Source of the DNA: Mantis religiosa
Taxonomy: Eukaryota; Arthropoda; Insecta; Mantodea; Mantidae
Direction of reading: 5' to 3'
Length of the DNA: 64,000 nt
NCBI GenBank assembly: GCA_030765055.1
Contig: CM060947.1
Span: forward strand, 100,504,711-100,568,710
Positions 1 to 11,669 of the stretch are shown here, piece by piece. The notes beneath the pieces were generated by a model. The model ran no database searches and had not been told where the DNA came from. It saw only the letters and a list, made by a program, of their open reading frames with translations. Position 1 is the stretch's first letter; the number at the start of each line of letters is the position of its first letter. The translations under genes were made by a program, and so were the position numbers.

Positions 1-896
1 CTGGTGCTCCACAAAAGGATCAAACACCACGCCAGCGGAAAAATAAGGAAAAATCAGATCTGTGAACTTCCAATTTTTTTGTCCAAAGTCTGATAAACTT
101 TGAAGAAACTGGATAATAGAAACAATGTTTGTTGGATTTGCTACGAACGGCTACAGGTTGTGGGTTCCAGAAAATTAAAATTCTTATAAGTAGATATGGA
201 ACTAAAGCGTGTCTCAAGACAGTATAATATTACAACAATGTTCTCTTAGGTACCTACCTACCTAGTTTGAATTCTCCATCTTAAATCAGATTCATGTTAT
301 AATTTTTTACAGTAAGTAATTTCGGAACATTTTATATATACGCACTAGAAAATGTCAGCAAGAAACTTTTGTTATTGGGTTTACATCTGCGGCGAAAGCG
401 AGAGAAATATAAAGGAGGGTTGAAGGCAATTTTTAAAAGAAACCACAATCCACTAACTTCTTGCATTTGTCGTATGTGTCAAAGAAAAGGATGCGACACG
501 CGCGAAGCAAAGCAGGTACCACCCGTAATGTGAGCAAAGAACAGGCAATGCGTGGCAAAGTGCACACAGTTTGCAAGAAGAGTTCCTATGAATATGTTTA
601 TAGCGTGTGAACCTTTGTGAAGTGTTACCTTAAGCCATTTAACAGTTTTGTAAATTCTTATAGTTATGGAAAGGGAAACTTAAGAATAAAGGAAATATTG
701 GTAAACTAAGAAGTAAGGACCGCACATTAGTATTGAATGTCTCAAGTTATTTTTCAAGTAAAATTAGTAACAGTAATCAGGTGTTCAGAAACATTAATAT
801 ATAGTATAAAAATTGAACGAATGAAAGGTAGCCTATGAACGCCATAAAAAGGGCGGGGAAACAGAAGAACGCAAGGTTAATGCAATATGCTGGAAT
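1..896. other. No gene recognised
   Basis: AT-rich DNA with scattered stops in all frames. I see no domain, RNA gene or repeat border here. The right edge is the 8-bp target site GCTGGAAT (889-896) of the adjoining hAT element. Confidence 0.5.
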
Positions 897-2212
897 CAGG
901 GGCGCTTCCTGCATAAGGTTGCAGGTTTGCGCTACACCCACTGATTCTGAATGTGCAACAGGTGCATTTTGAACATTAAAGCTGTACTTGTTTGCATTGT
1001 TTTATATAAAAACATGTTCCAATTGCGCTTATCGTCTGTAGCTGCCCATGACTGCAGAAGTCGAAATAAACAGAGGTTAGCTGTAGGAGCCGCAGGTTTG
1101 CAGCGAAGAGTTAACCTAAGATTTCGCCCAAATGTTGGCTCTCTGAGGGGGTTGCGGGAAGGTGAAGAGATGGGAGAGGCTTCTTATACATTGCTTAAAC
1201 GGAGGTTTATAAACCTGGCTCCTCCTACTCTTAGCAACGGCTATAGCGCGACCTTCAGGCTTAGCTTCTGTGTGCTCTGTTTTTCGAACACAGGAAGATT
1301 TAATTAAATGCGTGGAGATTATTCAGAAGAGAGCTCTGGTAAACAACGCCACACTTGTTCAGGCTTCTGGGTTTATGGCCACTTTAAAGATTATAATTTT
1401 GTATTCTGGCTGTCTTTCTTCTACAAGATCATGCCACATGTGGACATTTTGTACAATCAGCTGCAGAAACGAGACTGCAATGCAACATTTGCCATCACCC
1501 AGCTAAACGCATTTGAAAGGGAAGTGCAAAAGGTAAGAAATAGCGTGGATATCGAGGAACACGAAGAAACTGCAATTAAGAGGAGAAGAATAGAAGATCA
1601 TAATGTGAAAAGAGAAGCTCTTGAAGTATATGACATTCTTAGAGAAGCAAAGGACAGATTTAGCTTCACGGGGCATCTGGTAGCCTCGACTTTGTTTCAT
1701 CAAGAAAATTTCTAAGACATTTCCAGAGGATTCCCTTAGAGAAACAATAAGGTTCTGTCTTTTTATCATTGGAATAAAAATTCGTAGAGAAATGACTGTA
1801 ATTCACAGTCGAGAGGAAGTTCGTGGAATGTCCGGTGGTTTGTGCTTGATGGACTTCATTAAGGAATACAATTTATGTGCTACATTCAGCGAATATGTCA
1901 AACTCATCCGAGTACTGTTAACTATGCCAATGTCTACCGCTGAAGCAGAATGTTGTTTCTCAACTTTAAAAAGAATAACAACTTTCCTTAGGAACACAAT
2001 GTCACAGGACCGATTGTCAGCATTAGCAATGTTATCAATTGAGAGAGATTTTGTTATGAAGATCAGCGACTTCAACGCAAAAGTTATCGATAGATTCGCC
2101 AGGTCTAAGGAGAGTAGAGCAGAGAATCTGTATAAATAGGTGAGTCATTACTACTGTGTATTTTATTTTTCATTTGTGCACCACCAATAATTTAACCCAC
2201 CAGCCGCCACTG
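897..2212 (+). mobile_element. hAT transposon, internally deleted copy (hAT-1)
   Basis: The element starts CAGGGGCG and ends CCGCCACTG, so the termini are imperfect inverted repeats. It is flanked on both sides by the perfect 8-bp duplication GCTGGAAT (889-896 and 2213-2220), which is the hAT signature. It is about 1.3 kb, half the length of its relative at 6452-9082, with which it shares the terminal regions and the C-terminal transposase part. The 5' zinc-finger and catalytic-core coding part is missing, with the deletion junction near 1280. It therefore looks like a non-autonomous derivative. Confidence 0.9.
1308..2139 (+). pseudogene. hAT (ZMYM1-like) transposase C-terminal remnant
   Basis: Two open pieces, 1308-1715 and 1792-2139, are separated by stops and a frame change. 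The second carries the hAT C-terminal dimerisation signature: a MSTAEAE-x2-FSTLKR-like stretch followed by LRNTMSQDRLSALAMLSIE. This lies near residues 45-80 of that piece. The first piece matches the linker region seen in the copy at 7112-7309. The TTF zinc finger and the N-terminal DDE residues are absent, so it cannot encode a working transposase. Family transposases cut and paste hAT elements in the nucleus; this copy could at most supply binding ends. Confidence 0.8.
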
Positions 2213-2728
2213 GCTGGAATAGTGCAAAGCTGAGTACAGCGTATTGTTCATTCTTTGCTGCTTGAAAACATTTCACCCACGCTTAATCTAGTTTTGACAA
2301 GCGTAAACAGCAATGACAACATCCTACCTAATTTCTCAAGAGCTATTTGAATCGCTTCCTACACGATTTGGGGTTCGATTATGAAAGAAGGGGTAAGAAG
2401 TGTATACGCATAGAGAGAGAAGATATCAGATTTGTCGTCCACGATAATTGACGACGAAATAGAAGGAATTTCACCCTTATCAGATGCTAGTGAAGAAGCA
2501 TAAAAGTAACCAATATATATAAAGGTTTTATCGCTGTATGTCTCCATTTGGTTTGTTGAAATATATTTTTTCGTCTATAAAATCGTATTTTGAACTCTAA
2601 GATAACGTGTAAAAGGAGGATTAAAATGCATGTACTCAAAAATTAAATCTCTTAAAATAGAATTTAATAGCAGTGTAGATAGATCCGTACTAATGATGTA
2701 TCATTTACAATACAATATCAAACCGGTA
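2213..2728. other. No gene recognised
   Basis: About 500 bp of AT-rich sequence. It starts with the right target duplication of hAT-1; I see nothing else that can be named. Confidence 0.5.
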
Positions 2729-2994
2729 GACGCCCGCCTCGGTAGCGTTGATGGCAGCGAGTCTGCCTCACGTTCAAGAGGTCCCGAGTTCGAATCTCGG
2801 TTAGGGTGAGTTACCTGGAGAAGTTTTTTTCCAGGTGTTTCCCTTATCCTAAACGACGAATGTCTGGTAACTTTAAGCTATATGGACCCTGGGTTCATTT
2901 GAGCATCATTTCACCCATTTCATTCATTCATCGTCCGATAGAACTTAACGTTGGCAGAGGTAAATTACTAAAAGGAACAACAAAAAAAAAAAAA
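2729..2994 (+). repeat. tRNA-derived SINE (family B)
   Basis: A pol III-like head carries a box A-like stretch (CGGTAGCGTTGATGGC) and a strong box B (GAGTTCGAATC, about 2788-2798). A non-tRNA body follows, ending in an A-run at 2981-2994. The head cannot fold as a clean functional tRNA. No target duplication was clear. Only one copy is seen in the window, so the family call rests on the structure. Confidence 0.6.
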
Positions 2995-4399
2995 CGGCGG
3001 ACCGGTCGCTACCGTAGCCGAAGTTGCAATTGTAAAGTATATGTGGCAACAGGGCGCCCCATAAGTCCTGTACTGTCTTCTAAGGGTGAGAGGCGCTATA
3101 GATCAATTTCATTTGCGTTCAGTGTGTTAACTTATAGCCACAATGGACTGTTAACATAGAGGTACTCTGATTTAATTACTGTTAGTCAATGAAGAGCTGC
3201 TGCGGGACTACGAACTACTTACAATTTGCTTATATTTTATAGTTGCAGCACTGCTCATTTAGAACTACATAAACAACTCCGACAATTCAGTGGCGTTTAT
3301 GACGTGAATTGTATCTCGGCGAAGCATAGACGTCATTAATTAAGGGCCTTAACAATACAAACAGTGAAAAGATAAGCTATTACAAATTGTTCTTAGTAAT
3401 GCTGCAAGCATAAATAAGTTCATTATCCCCAGAGGTAACAATGGTATTTAAGACAGCAGAGCTTTATTGAGTAACGTTGTCGTATAAGTAAAACTATATT
3501 ATCTCATTAGAAAAATAAACACAATGATAAAAAGTATTAAATCTGCCAATTATGAAGTGAAGTTTCACCATACACCTGAGTCAGTAGTGTCGGTTGTTTC
3601 ATAGTCTCTGTAGCTGAAATATCTGCAGTATCAGCAGTACTCTCTTCAGTCTCACTGTGTCACTCTCACTAACAATATGCAAGTTCATTATTAAACTTAC
3701 TTGTTTTTCATTCGCAGTCTACTTCCCAGTATTTGTGCCTTTGTTGTGTACATGTTTACAGTAGAAAACGCGCTCCTGCAATGTAACTGAATCAGAAGCC
3801 TCGCAAATGAAAGTTGGTAGTTCAGTAACTTCTTCAGATGTTACGTGATCTTAGGTATCTTTTCACGGAACTGCAGAGATATTCGAATCCATTTAAATCA
3901 GGTTGGTAAGCAGGCAAACGCAAAAATTAATGTCAATGAGATTCCGTTAGTGCATCAAACTGATTGACAGATGTCGGTTTATGGGTCCTTATAATAATGA
4001 TTAATTCAGCTGTTTTCATTTCAGTTTCACAAGGCAAAATCCGTTCTTGCAGTCGCCTTATCATTTCAGCTTGTTCTCTACTATAGGAGGACTTTATTTG
4101 AATGTGATGTTGGCCTTCACCAGTATGCTTCGTTGTATTAAGCCCGATAATAATTTTTCTGAGGCCCATTTGTAGAAATTCTGTGAGTTCATATATTTCC
4201 TTTAATTGTCCATAAACGTTATTGTATCCAAATACATTATGGTACTTATAGTTGTGAGCAACAGTAATATTACATCACTTGAAGCGTGTGTTAGGTTGCT
4301 GTTCAATAACAGTCCTACATCAGTTGCATTTAAATATTAACAAACATATTACATTATATCACAAAACAAAAAGAACACCTTATCATATATACAAAATAC
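2995..4399. other. No gene recognised
   Basis: 1.4 kb with short frames only. The right end may hold the 3' UTR of the minus-strand LINE whose pol gene stops at 4438, but no A-tail or duplication fixes that border. Confidence 0.45.
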
Positions 4400-4437
4400 A
4401 TGATATTAAATGAGCATGTCGTTGTGTCGTTTTATTG

Positions 4438-6451
4438 TTAGTCTTCTATTTTGCGGTTTTTGGGGTAGGGATGTGAGAAACTGTCTTGTAGCAGTGGATT
4501 TGGATGATTGGTGAAAGTTTGGTGTAGTCTAGTGTATTTTGTTCTGATGACATCCATCACTTCTGGTATTTTCAGGTCTCTGTGAAGTGTGGTGCTGCTA
4601 ACATACCATGGGGCACCTGTGATCAATCTTAGGAATCTGTTTTGGAGTACTTGGATTCTCTTTACTTGTGATGCTGCAGCAGAGCCCCATATGGAGCAAC
4701 CATATTGCCAAATATGTTAAATCAGTGAGTAGTATAGAATGCGTTTATATGGCATTGCAAGAGGCGATTTTGACTATATATGTTTGATTTGTTGGATTCG
4801 GTGTCTTAGTCGTGAGAGAATATATGTGATCTGGAGATTCCAAGTTATCTTGCTGTCCAATATGAGGCCGAGGTAACGAACATACTGAGCGGTGCATATA
4901 GCGATTCCTCCAGTAACTATGGGATAATATGTTATCTGCTTTTTATTTGTAAAATATACTGTTTGCGATTTTTGTGAATTTATCACCACTCTCCAGTTAG
5001 AACACCATTTTGTGCTTTCAATGCAGAAGTTATTTAGTTTCTCAGCCGCTGATTCACAACTGCCTTTACTAAGGATTGGAACATCATCAGCAAAATGTGC
5101 AATGGTTAGTTGAGCGTGTTGAGGAAAGTTTGAGGTATACACTGTATAAAGAAGTGGGCCTAGAATACTTCCTTGTGGAACACCAGCGAGGATCGGTTGT
5201 GATCTGGATTGTGCACTTTGATATTTTACTGAAAAAGATTGGTTATGCAAATAGGATACTGTTATTTTGAAATATGTATCGGAGATATAATTCCTGATCT
5301 TCAGTAGTAATCCATTATGCCACACTTTATCAAAGGCATTCTCTGTGTCAAGGAACAGACCTAAGCACACTTGCTTTCCTTCATATGTGTCCATAATTGT
5401 GTCGATTCGGTGAAGTTGCTGTGGACAGGAGTGCAATGGCTTAAATCCAAATTGAGTGGATGATGTGATTTCCTCAAGCTGTATAGCAAGACGAGGCAAC
5501 AATAGCCCTTCAGATACTTAAGATAATAGAGGTAACAGACTTATTGGGCGATAGCTTTTAGGATCACGTTTATTTTTGTTGGGTTTAGGTATCATAACAA
5601 CTGATGCATGGTTCCATCTTTGTGGGAAGTAAGTCAAGCGAAGAATAGCATTGTACATTTGTGTTGAGAGGACAACAGCTTTTCTGGAAGATATGCGAGC
5701 AAAGGTTGAACTAAGAATGTGTAGTTTCAACGCCCGCTTTTACAACATACGGCACCGCAGGCGATGACACTGATGATACATGAGATGAAGATGGAGCACC
5801 GGTGAAATGAGATGGCGGGGGAAACCGGAGATCCTGGAGAAAACCCGCCCCAGCGCCGTGTTGTCCACAACAAATCGCACTTTGCGATTGCCTGGGATCG
5901 AACCCTGGCCGCCTTGGTGAGAGCCAAGCGGTCTAACCATGGAGCTACGGCGCGGCCTTCAAAAGGTTGGACTATAATACCGAAATTAAGGGTTGCAATG
6001 TATAACGAATCGTAATAAAAAGCACTCATTAAACCAGTTTGAAATGGGCATTCCAGTGTCACTAAAACCATTCTCATACATACCCACGCATACCCTGAGA
6101 TAAACCTCATTTGATTTACCCTGAGCTAAACACTATTTGCTTCCAAGTGTAGCGTGAACGTGGAACCTTTGCGCCACACATTAAATTTGCTTCAACTATC
6201 AAGTCTTCACCAGGAGCTTTTTTGGAGGAAATCGAGGAAAATTAGAAAGCGGCAATGTTTGAGATATGCTGCTGTTAACAAAGTTAGTAAAATGTTCATT
6301 GATGATAGGATTGGGTTGAAACTGCTGTTGTAATTGTGCCCTGAAAAGCTGTGCCTTTTCATCTGGTGTTGTGTACCAAAGAATGCCCGATTTTAGAGGA
6401 GGTATGTTATCTTTGTATTTAAATACACGTTTCTTATTTTCCACAGCGATC
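4438..6451 (-). pseudogene. LINE-1 ORF2 reverse transcriptase and C-terminus
   Basis: Recognisable pieces are SYRPISLLPLLS (5518-5730), LDTENAFDKVWHNG, GVPQGSILGPLLYT and FADD (4774-5502), and a C-terminal ITGAPWYVSSTTLHRDL block (4438-4626). The catalytic box reads FADD instead of YADD, and the first catalytic block has TENAFDK where AFDKVWH elements usually have a different residue. Several stops separate the pieces, and SINE A1 sits in the 5' part of the domain. The family enzyme copies its own RNA at nicked DNA; this copy is inactive. Confidence 0.8.
5714..5961 (-). repeat. tRNA-derived SINE A, copy 1
   Basis: Member of the commonest SINE in the window (seven copies). The head, at the high-coordinate end, is tRNA-like: box A GTGGCTCAGTGG-type, a CTTGGCTCTCACCAAGG anticodon arm with CTC, and box B GGTTCGATCCC. 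The body ends AAAGCGGGCGTTAAACACTACA. A 13-bp target duplication with one mismatch flanks it (5701-5713 AAAGGTTGAACTA, 5962-5974 AAAGGTTGGACTA). It lies in the LINE-1 reverse transcriptase. Confidence 0.9.
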
Positions 6452-9082
6452 CAGTGGCGGCTGGTGGATTCAGTTATTGGTGGTGCACAATTGAAAAATA
6501 AAATACAGAGTAGTAGTGACTCACCTATTTATACAGGAACTCTGCTCTCCTCTCCTTAGACCTGGCGAATCTATCGATAACTTTTGCATTGAAGTCGCTG
6601 ATCTTCATAACAAACTCCCTCTCAATTGAAAGCATTACTAATGCTGACAATGTGTCCTGTGACATTGTGTTCCTAAGAAAAGTTTTTACTCTTTTTAAGG
6701 TTGAGAAACAGCGTTCTGCTTCAGCGGTAGACATTGGCATAATTAACAATACTCGCAGGAGCGACACATTCGCTGAATGTAGCACATAAATTGTTTTCCT
6801 TAATGAAGTCCATCAAGCACTTGGTGCCGGACATTCCACGAAATTCCTCTAGACTGTAAATTACAGTCAGTTCTGTAGGAACATTTGTTCCAATGATAAA
6901 AGAATAGAACCTTGTTGTTTCTCTAAGGGAATCCTCTGGAAATGTCTTATCATAGTCGGAGAAATTTTCTTGATGAAATAGAGTCGAGGCTACCAGATGC
7001 TACATGAAGCTAAATCTGTCCGTTGCTTCTCTAAGAATAAGGTCACAGACTTCAAGAGCTTCTCTTCTTCTCCTCTTAATTACAGTTTCTTCGTGTTCCT
7101 CAATATCCGCGCTATTTCTCAAATTCGTTTAGCTGGGCGAGGGCAAATGTTGCATTGCAGTCTCGTTTCTGCAGCTGATTGTACAGAATGTCCACATGGG
7201 GCATGATCTTGTGGAAGAAAGATAGCCAGAATACAAAATTATAATTTTTCAAAGCCTGAACAAGTGTGGCGTTGTTGTTTAACAGAGTTCTCTTCTGAAT
7301 GACCTCCATGCATTTAATTAAATTCTCCCTGTGTTCGAAAATGGTATTGACGGTCCGTGAATGAAAATTCCATCGTGTCGGAACAGAACGTGGAAATAGT
7401 TTTGCACAACTTCATCAAGCACAGCTGTTCTTTGAGGAGAATTTAAAAAAAAATTGTACATATTCCTTGTAAATTGGCAAAAAATATTCTCACACTGGTG
7501 TTTATTGAGGCTGCATTCAGCCTTATTAAATTAAGTTGATGTGAATGGCAGTGTATATAAGAGGCACAAGGATACTTCTCTTTCACAATTGCTTGAACAC
7601 CGTGTTTCCTACCTCCCATGACGGGTGCACCATCATAGGTCTGTGCTATAAGTTTATTCGGGTACCCTGACAGTTGCAGATCAAGTTCAGATTTAATTAC
7701 TGTGGCAAGAGAGTCTGCATCATGACCAGCAGGTCGAACAAAACTCCATAATCGTTCTACGGGTTTGTCATTCACAAGATATCTGTAGATAATAACCATT
7801 TGATACACTAAGGAAACATCAGTGATTTAATCTACTATGACAGCAAGGAATTCTGCATCCTTAATCTCCTTCATTATTTCATCTTGGCACACCTCTAACA
7901 TACACTGAAGAATTTCGTTTTGTATAGCTTTTGAAGTGCCCTTAAATGCACCTGCTGTTTGCATATGGCCCTTCAGGACACTATCGAGATCAGCGCTGAA
8001 ATATATTAGGCCTCGAAAGATACCAGGGTTTTCTAATGTATCAGATTCATAATAACCTCTCAAAGCCAGCTCAAATGAGCCGCGAAACCGTATACAGTTT
8101 ATTATGATATTTAGGAAATATCTATTCTGCGTAACTTTATCGTTATGCAGCTGTATGTTCCTTCTGTATGCACTGTCCATTTGTGCAGCAATATTAATAT
8201 TGCCATAGATTGCTAAACATAATGCATTTTTATATGAGACGAAGAGGACTCGTGCTTTTTAACACGGTCTTGCATATGTTGTATGTCTTTAATTCCTTGC
8301 TTCAGCCACGAATCATCTCCAAACAGCAGGCATGGGAAACAGTCTAAAGAGTTATTAACTTCACATCCACATAACCAGTCGTGCTTCTTGTACATGTCAG
8401 GGTTGAACTTTCTATTGAATGTTCTAGCTTTTGACTTAATTGTTTGAGTTATAGAAATGTTTGGCGTGGGCCTACCCATTCGTGTCACTTCAGATTTTTC
8501 TTCAGCACTCCGTTGCGAAAAGGGCTTTTCCAGTAAAGATTGCACGGTATTCATTCTATCAGAATTTTAAAAACGTATAAGAACAACACCTCACAATAAG
8601 CACTATAAATAAAATGTTAGAATACTCAGTTTAACCATAAACAAAGCTTTCTTAAACCTCTGCGAGCACAAAACCACACCACAGAACAAGCAGACATACA
8701 GATACACGCTAAGCGAAGCCTGAAGGTCACGCTATAGCCGTTGCTAAGAGTAGGAGGAGGTAGGTTGATAAACCTCCATTTAAGCAATGCATAAGAAGCC
8801 ACTCCCATCTCTACACCTTACCGCAACCCCCTCAGAGAGAACACCTTTGGGCGAAATCTGTGGTTAACACTTTGCTGCAAACCTGGCGGCTGCTACAGCT
8901 AACCTCTGTTTATTTCGACTTCTGTGGTCATGGACAGCTACAGACGATAAGCGTAATTGAAACATGTTTGTATATAAAACAACGCAAACAAGTACAGCTT
9001 TAATGTGCAAAGTGCACCTGTTGTACATTCAAAATCGGTGGGTGTAGCGCAAACCTGCAACCTTATGGAGGAACCGCCACTG
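6452..9082 (-). mobile_element. hAT transposon, longer copy (hAT-2), nested in LINE-1
   Basis: The ends read CAGTGGCGG and CCGCCACTG on the plus strand. The flanks CAGCGATC (6444-6451) and AAGCGATC (9083-9090) are an 8-bp duplication with one mismatch. At 2.6 kb it carries TTF zinc finger, DUF4371-like and dimerisation parts of a ZMYM1-like transposase. Terminal regions match hAT-1 at 897-2212, so the two are the same family in opposite orientation. The LINE-1 frame flanks it on both sides, so it arrived after LINE-1. Confidence 0.9.
6525..8554 (-). pseudogene. hAT-2 transposase (TTF-type / ZMYM1-like)
   Basis: Read right to left there are five blocks. A TTF-type zinc-finger region at 8213-8554 shows C/H-rich WLCGCEVNNSLDCFPCLLFG. 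A DUF4371-like block follows at 7827-8180 (RFRGSFELALRGYYESD). The core piece at 7443-7808 has TYDGAPVMGGRKHGVQ and HCHSHQLNL. The linker is at 7112-7309 and the dimerisation block (MSTAEAERCFSTLKR) at 6525-6785. Stops and frameshifts fall between blocks. An intact protein of this family would be about 600-800 residues and act in the nucleus on hAT ends; this one is broken but could have mobilised hAT-1 when young. Confidence 0.85.
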
Positions 9083-10124
9083 AAGCGATCCATCTCCAGA
9101 GTTGAGGCTTTCCATTTCTGCTTCCGGGGAATCGCAGTGTTTCTTTAGTGCTCTGTTCAGCTTCCTGGAGATGTTATTTAGTATTGTTTTATAAGCCGGA
9201 TACCCGGTTCTTTCCCATATTCGACTATATTCCCTTTTAGTTTGATGAAAGTGCTCGATGTGTGGGGTATAATAGAATGACTTCATTTTATATGTTTGGC
9301 TGTTCGTGCGGCATACTGTATATATCTGGTTATGCTAGAAACTGCAACTTCTATGTCCCTAGGCGTTTTGAGTGGAACTTTTGTGTCTATTTGTTCCATT
9401 ATTGATGTGTTCAAACTCCAAATAAAGCGATACTTGATTAAAGTGTGGGCTTGTTCTTTTAGACTTATATTCGATGAAATATCAACCACAACTGGATAAT
9501 GATCTGAGGTTATTCGTGTAATACGAATGCGTCCGCACACATATGACTCATTTTTACCGATGAAATAATCCGAACATCAGGAGTGCTTCCATCGTGTGGA
9601 TAGTGGGTTGGTTCAACTGGATGCAAAATTTCTGATTTAAACTGATATATTACCTCGTGAAGCAGCTTCCCTCTTGGATTGGTAGTGTTGCACTCCCATC
9701 TCGGGTATTTACTATTGAAGGCACCTCCTAGAAAATAATGTAATTTCATTGCATCGAAGATACCCCAGAAATCCACCATTGTGAGTTTGTTTACCGGAGC
9801 CGAATAGAAAGAGTCAATCTGTATTTTATATCACCCATATCCAATAATATTGGTACTCAGGCTCTACTATGCTCTGTAGTTCGCTGTGAAGAACTGCAGT
9901 TTTAACAAATATGGCCGAACCGCCTTTTCTGTCATTGCTGGGATGGTCAGCATGATAAATCCTGTACCTGGAATTCTAAAATGTATATGTGACGCTAGTT
10001 TCTGTAGATAGCAGAATGTCTACGTCATAAGCAGAGAGAAAGTGTAACAGTACATGATATTTGTTGTTTATGCTCTGGAAATTCCATATGCATATGCAAA
10101 TTAGTCCTTTAAGATTTTGCTCCA
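9083..10124 (-). pseudogene. LINE-1 ORF2 endonuclease domain
   Basis: Fragments in different frames cover an APE-like endonuclease. An N-terminal SAYDVDILLSTET-like strand lies near 10030. A GGAFNSKYPRWECNT block at 9510-9779 corresponds to the GDFN core, here mutated. The terminal SDHYPVVVDI motif is in 9283-9540. In the family this domain nicks target DNA to prime reverse transcription. The linker to the reverse transcriptase is split at 9082/6452 by the hAT insertion. Confidence 0.7.
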
Positions 10125-11385
10125 TTACCTTTTATAATCACAGGTATTATGTGTAAGAGAATTTATGAGAGGAACCAAGAGTGAGAGTAGCGCATCTAGT
10201 TTACCCAGTAAGCACTCCATTTGATTCTCACTGTTTTTTGACTTGCTTGCTTCTGAATACAATTTTTGACTTAATGACTGAGGTGGTACTGGGAGCGAAG
10301 GAAATTGGTTTTTAGAAGTCACATTAATTCTTGGTGGTGGAGCCCCAGTTAAACTTTCGGTGTTCTTTCTTTGGAAACTGGTTGTTGAATTTTGAAGCTT
10401 CACGTGCATGGGACATCCCTTGTAACTAGATGCATGTTGACCTTTACAGTTTATACACACTGGAGGCGCATTGTTGGGTTTCTTACATTCTGCAGTAGCA
10501 TGTGCACTATCGCATTTACATAGAAAGCGCTTTTAGGACAATGAGTTTTACTGTGCCCATATTCTTGTAGTACTGGATGATATGACGCTTTGGTTTAGGA
10601 GTTGCTACTTTTATGACTGCATGGTACAACCTATTTAAATCATAGATGTTTTCATTATCTGGACTTGGTTTGAGATCTACGAAAAATAATGGTAGCGGGT
10701 TCTTTGTAACTGGATGGTAAACAGGAACCATCTGTTTAGGTGAGAAACGCAATAATCTTAAAACATTTATTACAATGCCTGTATCACATGTAAGATGTAA
10801 ACCGCGAAATTACGATCCCGCTTCATTTGGTATGTTTAGTACACGGCTTTGTTCTTATCAAAGTAATGAATTTGCTTTCGATATCCTTCTACTGTTTCGA
10901 GGCCGCGCCATAGCTCAGTGGTTAGACCGCTTGGCTCTCACCTAGGTGGTCTGGGTTCGATCCCAGGCGACCGCAAAGTGAGATGTGTGGTGGACAACAC
11001 GGCGCTGGGATCTCCGGTTTCCCCCGCCATCTCATTCCACCGGTGCTCCATCTTCATCTCATGTATCATAGTGTCATCGCCTGCGGTGCCGTATGTAGTA
11101 AAAGCGGGCGTTAAACACTACACATTTCACATTTCTACTGTTTCGAAACAAAACTTAACTCTGTGATTTGAAACAGTAGTGTACTTAGTTGCCTACTGCT
11201 GGTGGTTTAACAGCGTTGACTTGGGAGTTATCATTTTCACTATCGTCCTGATTTATGTTTTCATTGGATTCGTCCAGTGGTTACAAAGGATTCGGAGTGG
11301 AAAATGGGGATGTGTTGGCAGCACTGTTAGTACGTAATCTTTTCGCGGCATTGTTTATCGCATGATTAGCTTTTGTTTCATTCAT
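10125..11385 (-). pseudogene. LINE-1 ORF1 (gag-like nucleic-acid-binding protein)
   Basis: ORF1 begins at an ATG near 11385 with a polar, low-complexity N-terminus rich in Asn, Ser and Asp. It is broken by in-frame stops and by SINE A2. The piece 10516-10752 resembles the pre-zinc-knuckle domain of Jockey-type gag proteins. The piece 10125-10460 opens with a knuckle-like C-x2-C-x4-H-x4-C (CINCKGQHASSYKGC), followed by a Pro/Ser-rich tail. Known ORF1 proteins of this type bind element RNA and form RNPs. The product is certainly not made intact. Confidence 0.65.
10901..11132 (+). repeat. tRNA-derived SINE A, copy 2
   Basis: A full tRNA-like head starts GGCCGCGCCATAGCTCAGTG, with box B GGTTCGATCCC. 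The body has a small internal deletion relative to the others, missing the GGGGCGGGTTT part. It is flanked by a perfect 14-bp duplication TTCTACTGTTTCGA (10887-10900 and 11133-11146). It is inserted in LINE-1 ORF1. Confidence 0.92.
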
Positions 11386-11669
11386 ATTCAGTCTGAGCTG
11401 AGCATAGTAATAAATGCTTTTTACATAATAAGTGTTAAGGAATCTTATTACTAACACTTCTACCTGTGAATAACTAAATTACCTATTACTTACAGTTGAA
11501 TCCAGCACAATATACGCCTTTATATCTCCACAAATAACTTAATTTTTTGCATTATTATATAGAACAAATAAACACGCTTATGGCTAACATCGAACTTCCT
11601 GCAAGCTCATATGATGATAATGTCCGATGATAATCTCATATAATGATAATTAGTCCCCAATTTGAATAT

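Larger units (their letters stand above)
4400..11390 (-). mobile_element. Jockey-like LINE (LINE-1), nested host of three insertions
   Basis: A non-LTR retrotransposon read right to left. It has an ORF1 (gag-like with zinc knuckles), then APE-type endonuclease, reverse transcriptase and a conserved C-terminal region. It is interrupted by SINE A (5714-5961), a complete hAT (6452-9082) and another SINE A (10901-11132). Removing these leaves roughly 3.8 kb. Many stops and frameshifts show it is dead. The ends are approximate: the 5' limit is the ORF1 start near 11385 and the 3' limit lies a little beyond the pol stop at 4438. Confidence 0.8.

Noticed and set aside
4438..11390. Several independent small minus-strand genes
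   Set aside because: Motif order (gag, endonuclease, RT, C-terminus) shows they are pieces of one interrupted LINE.
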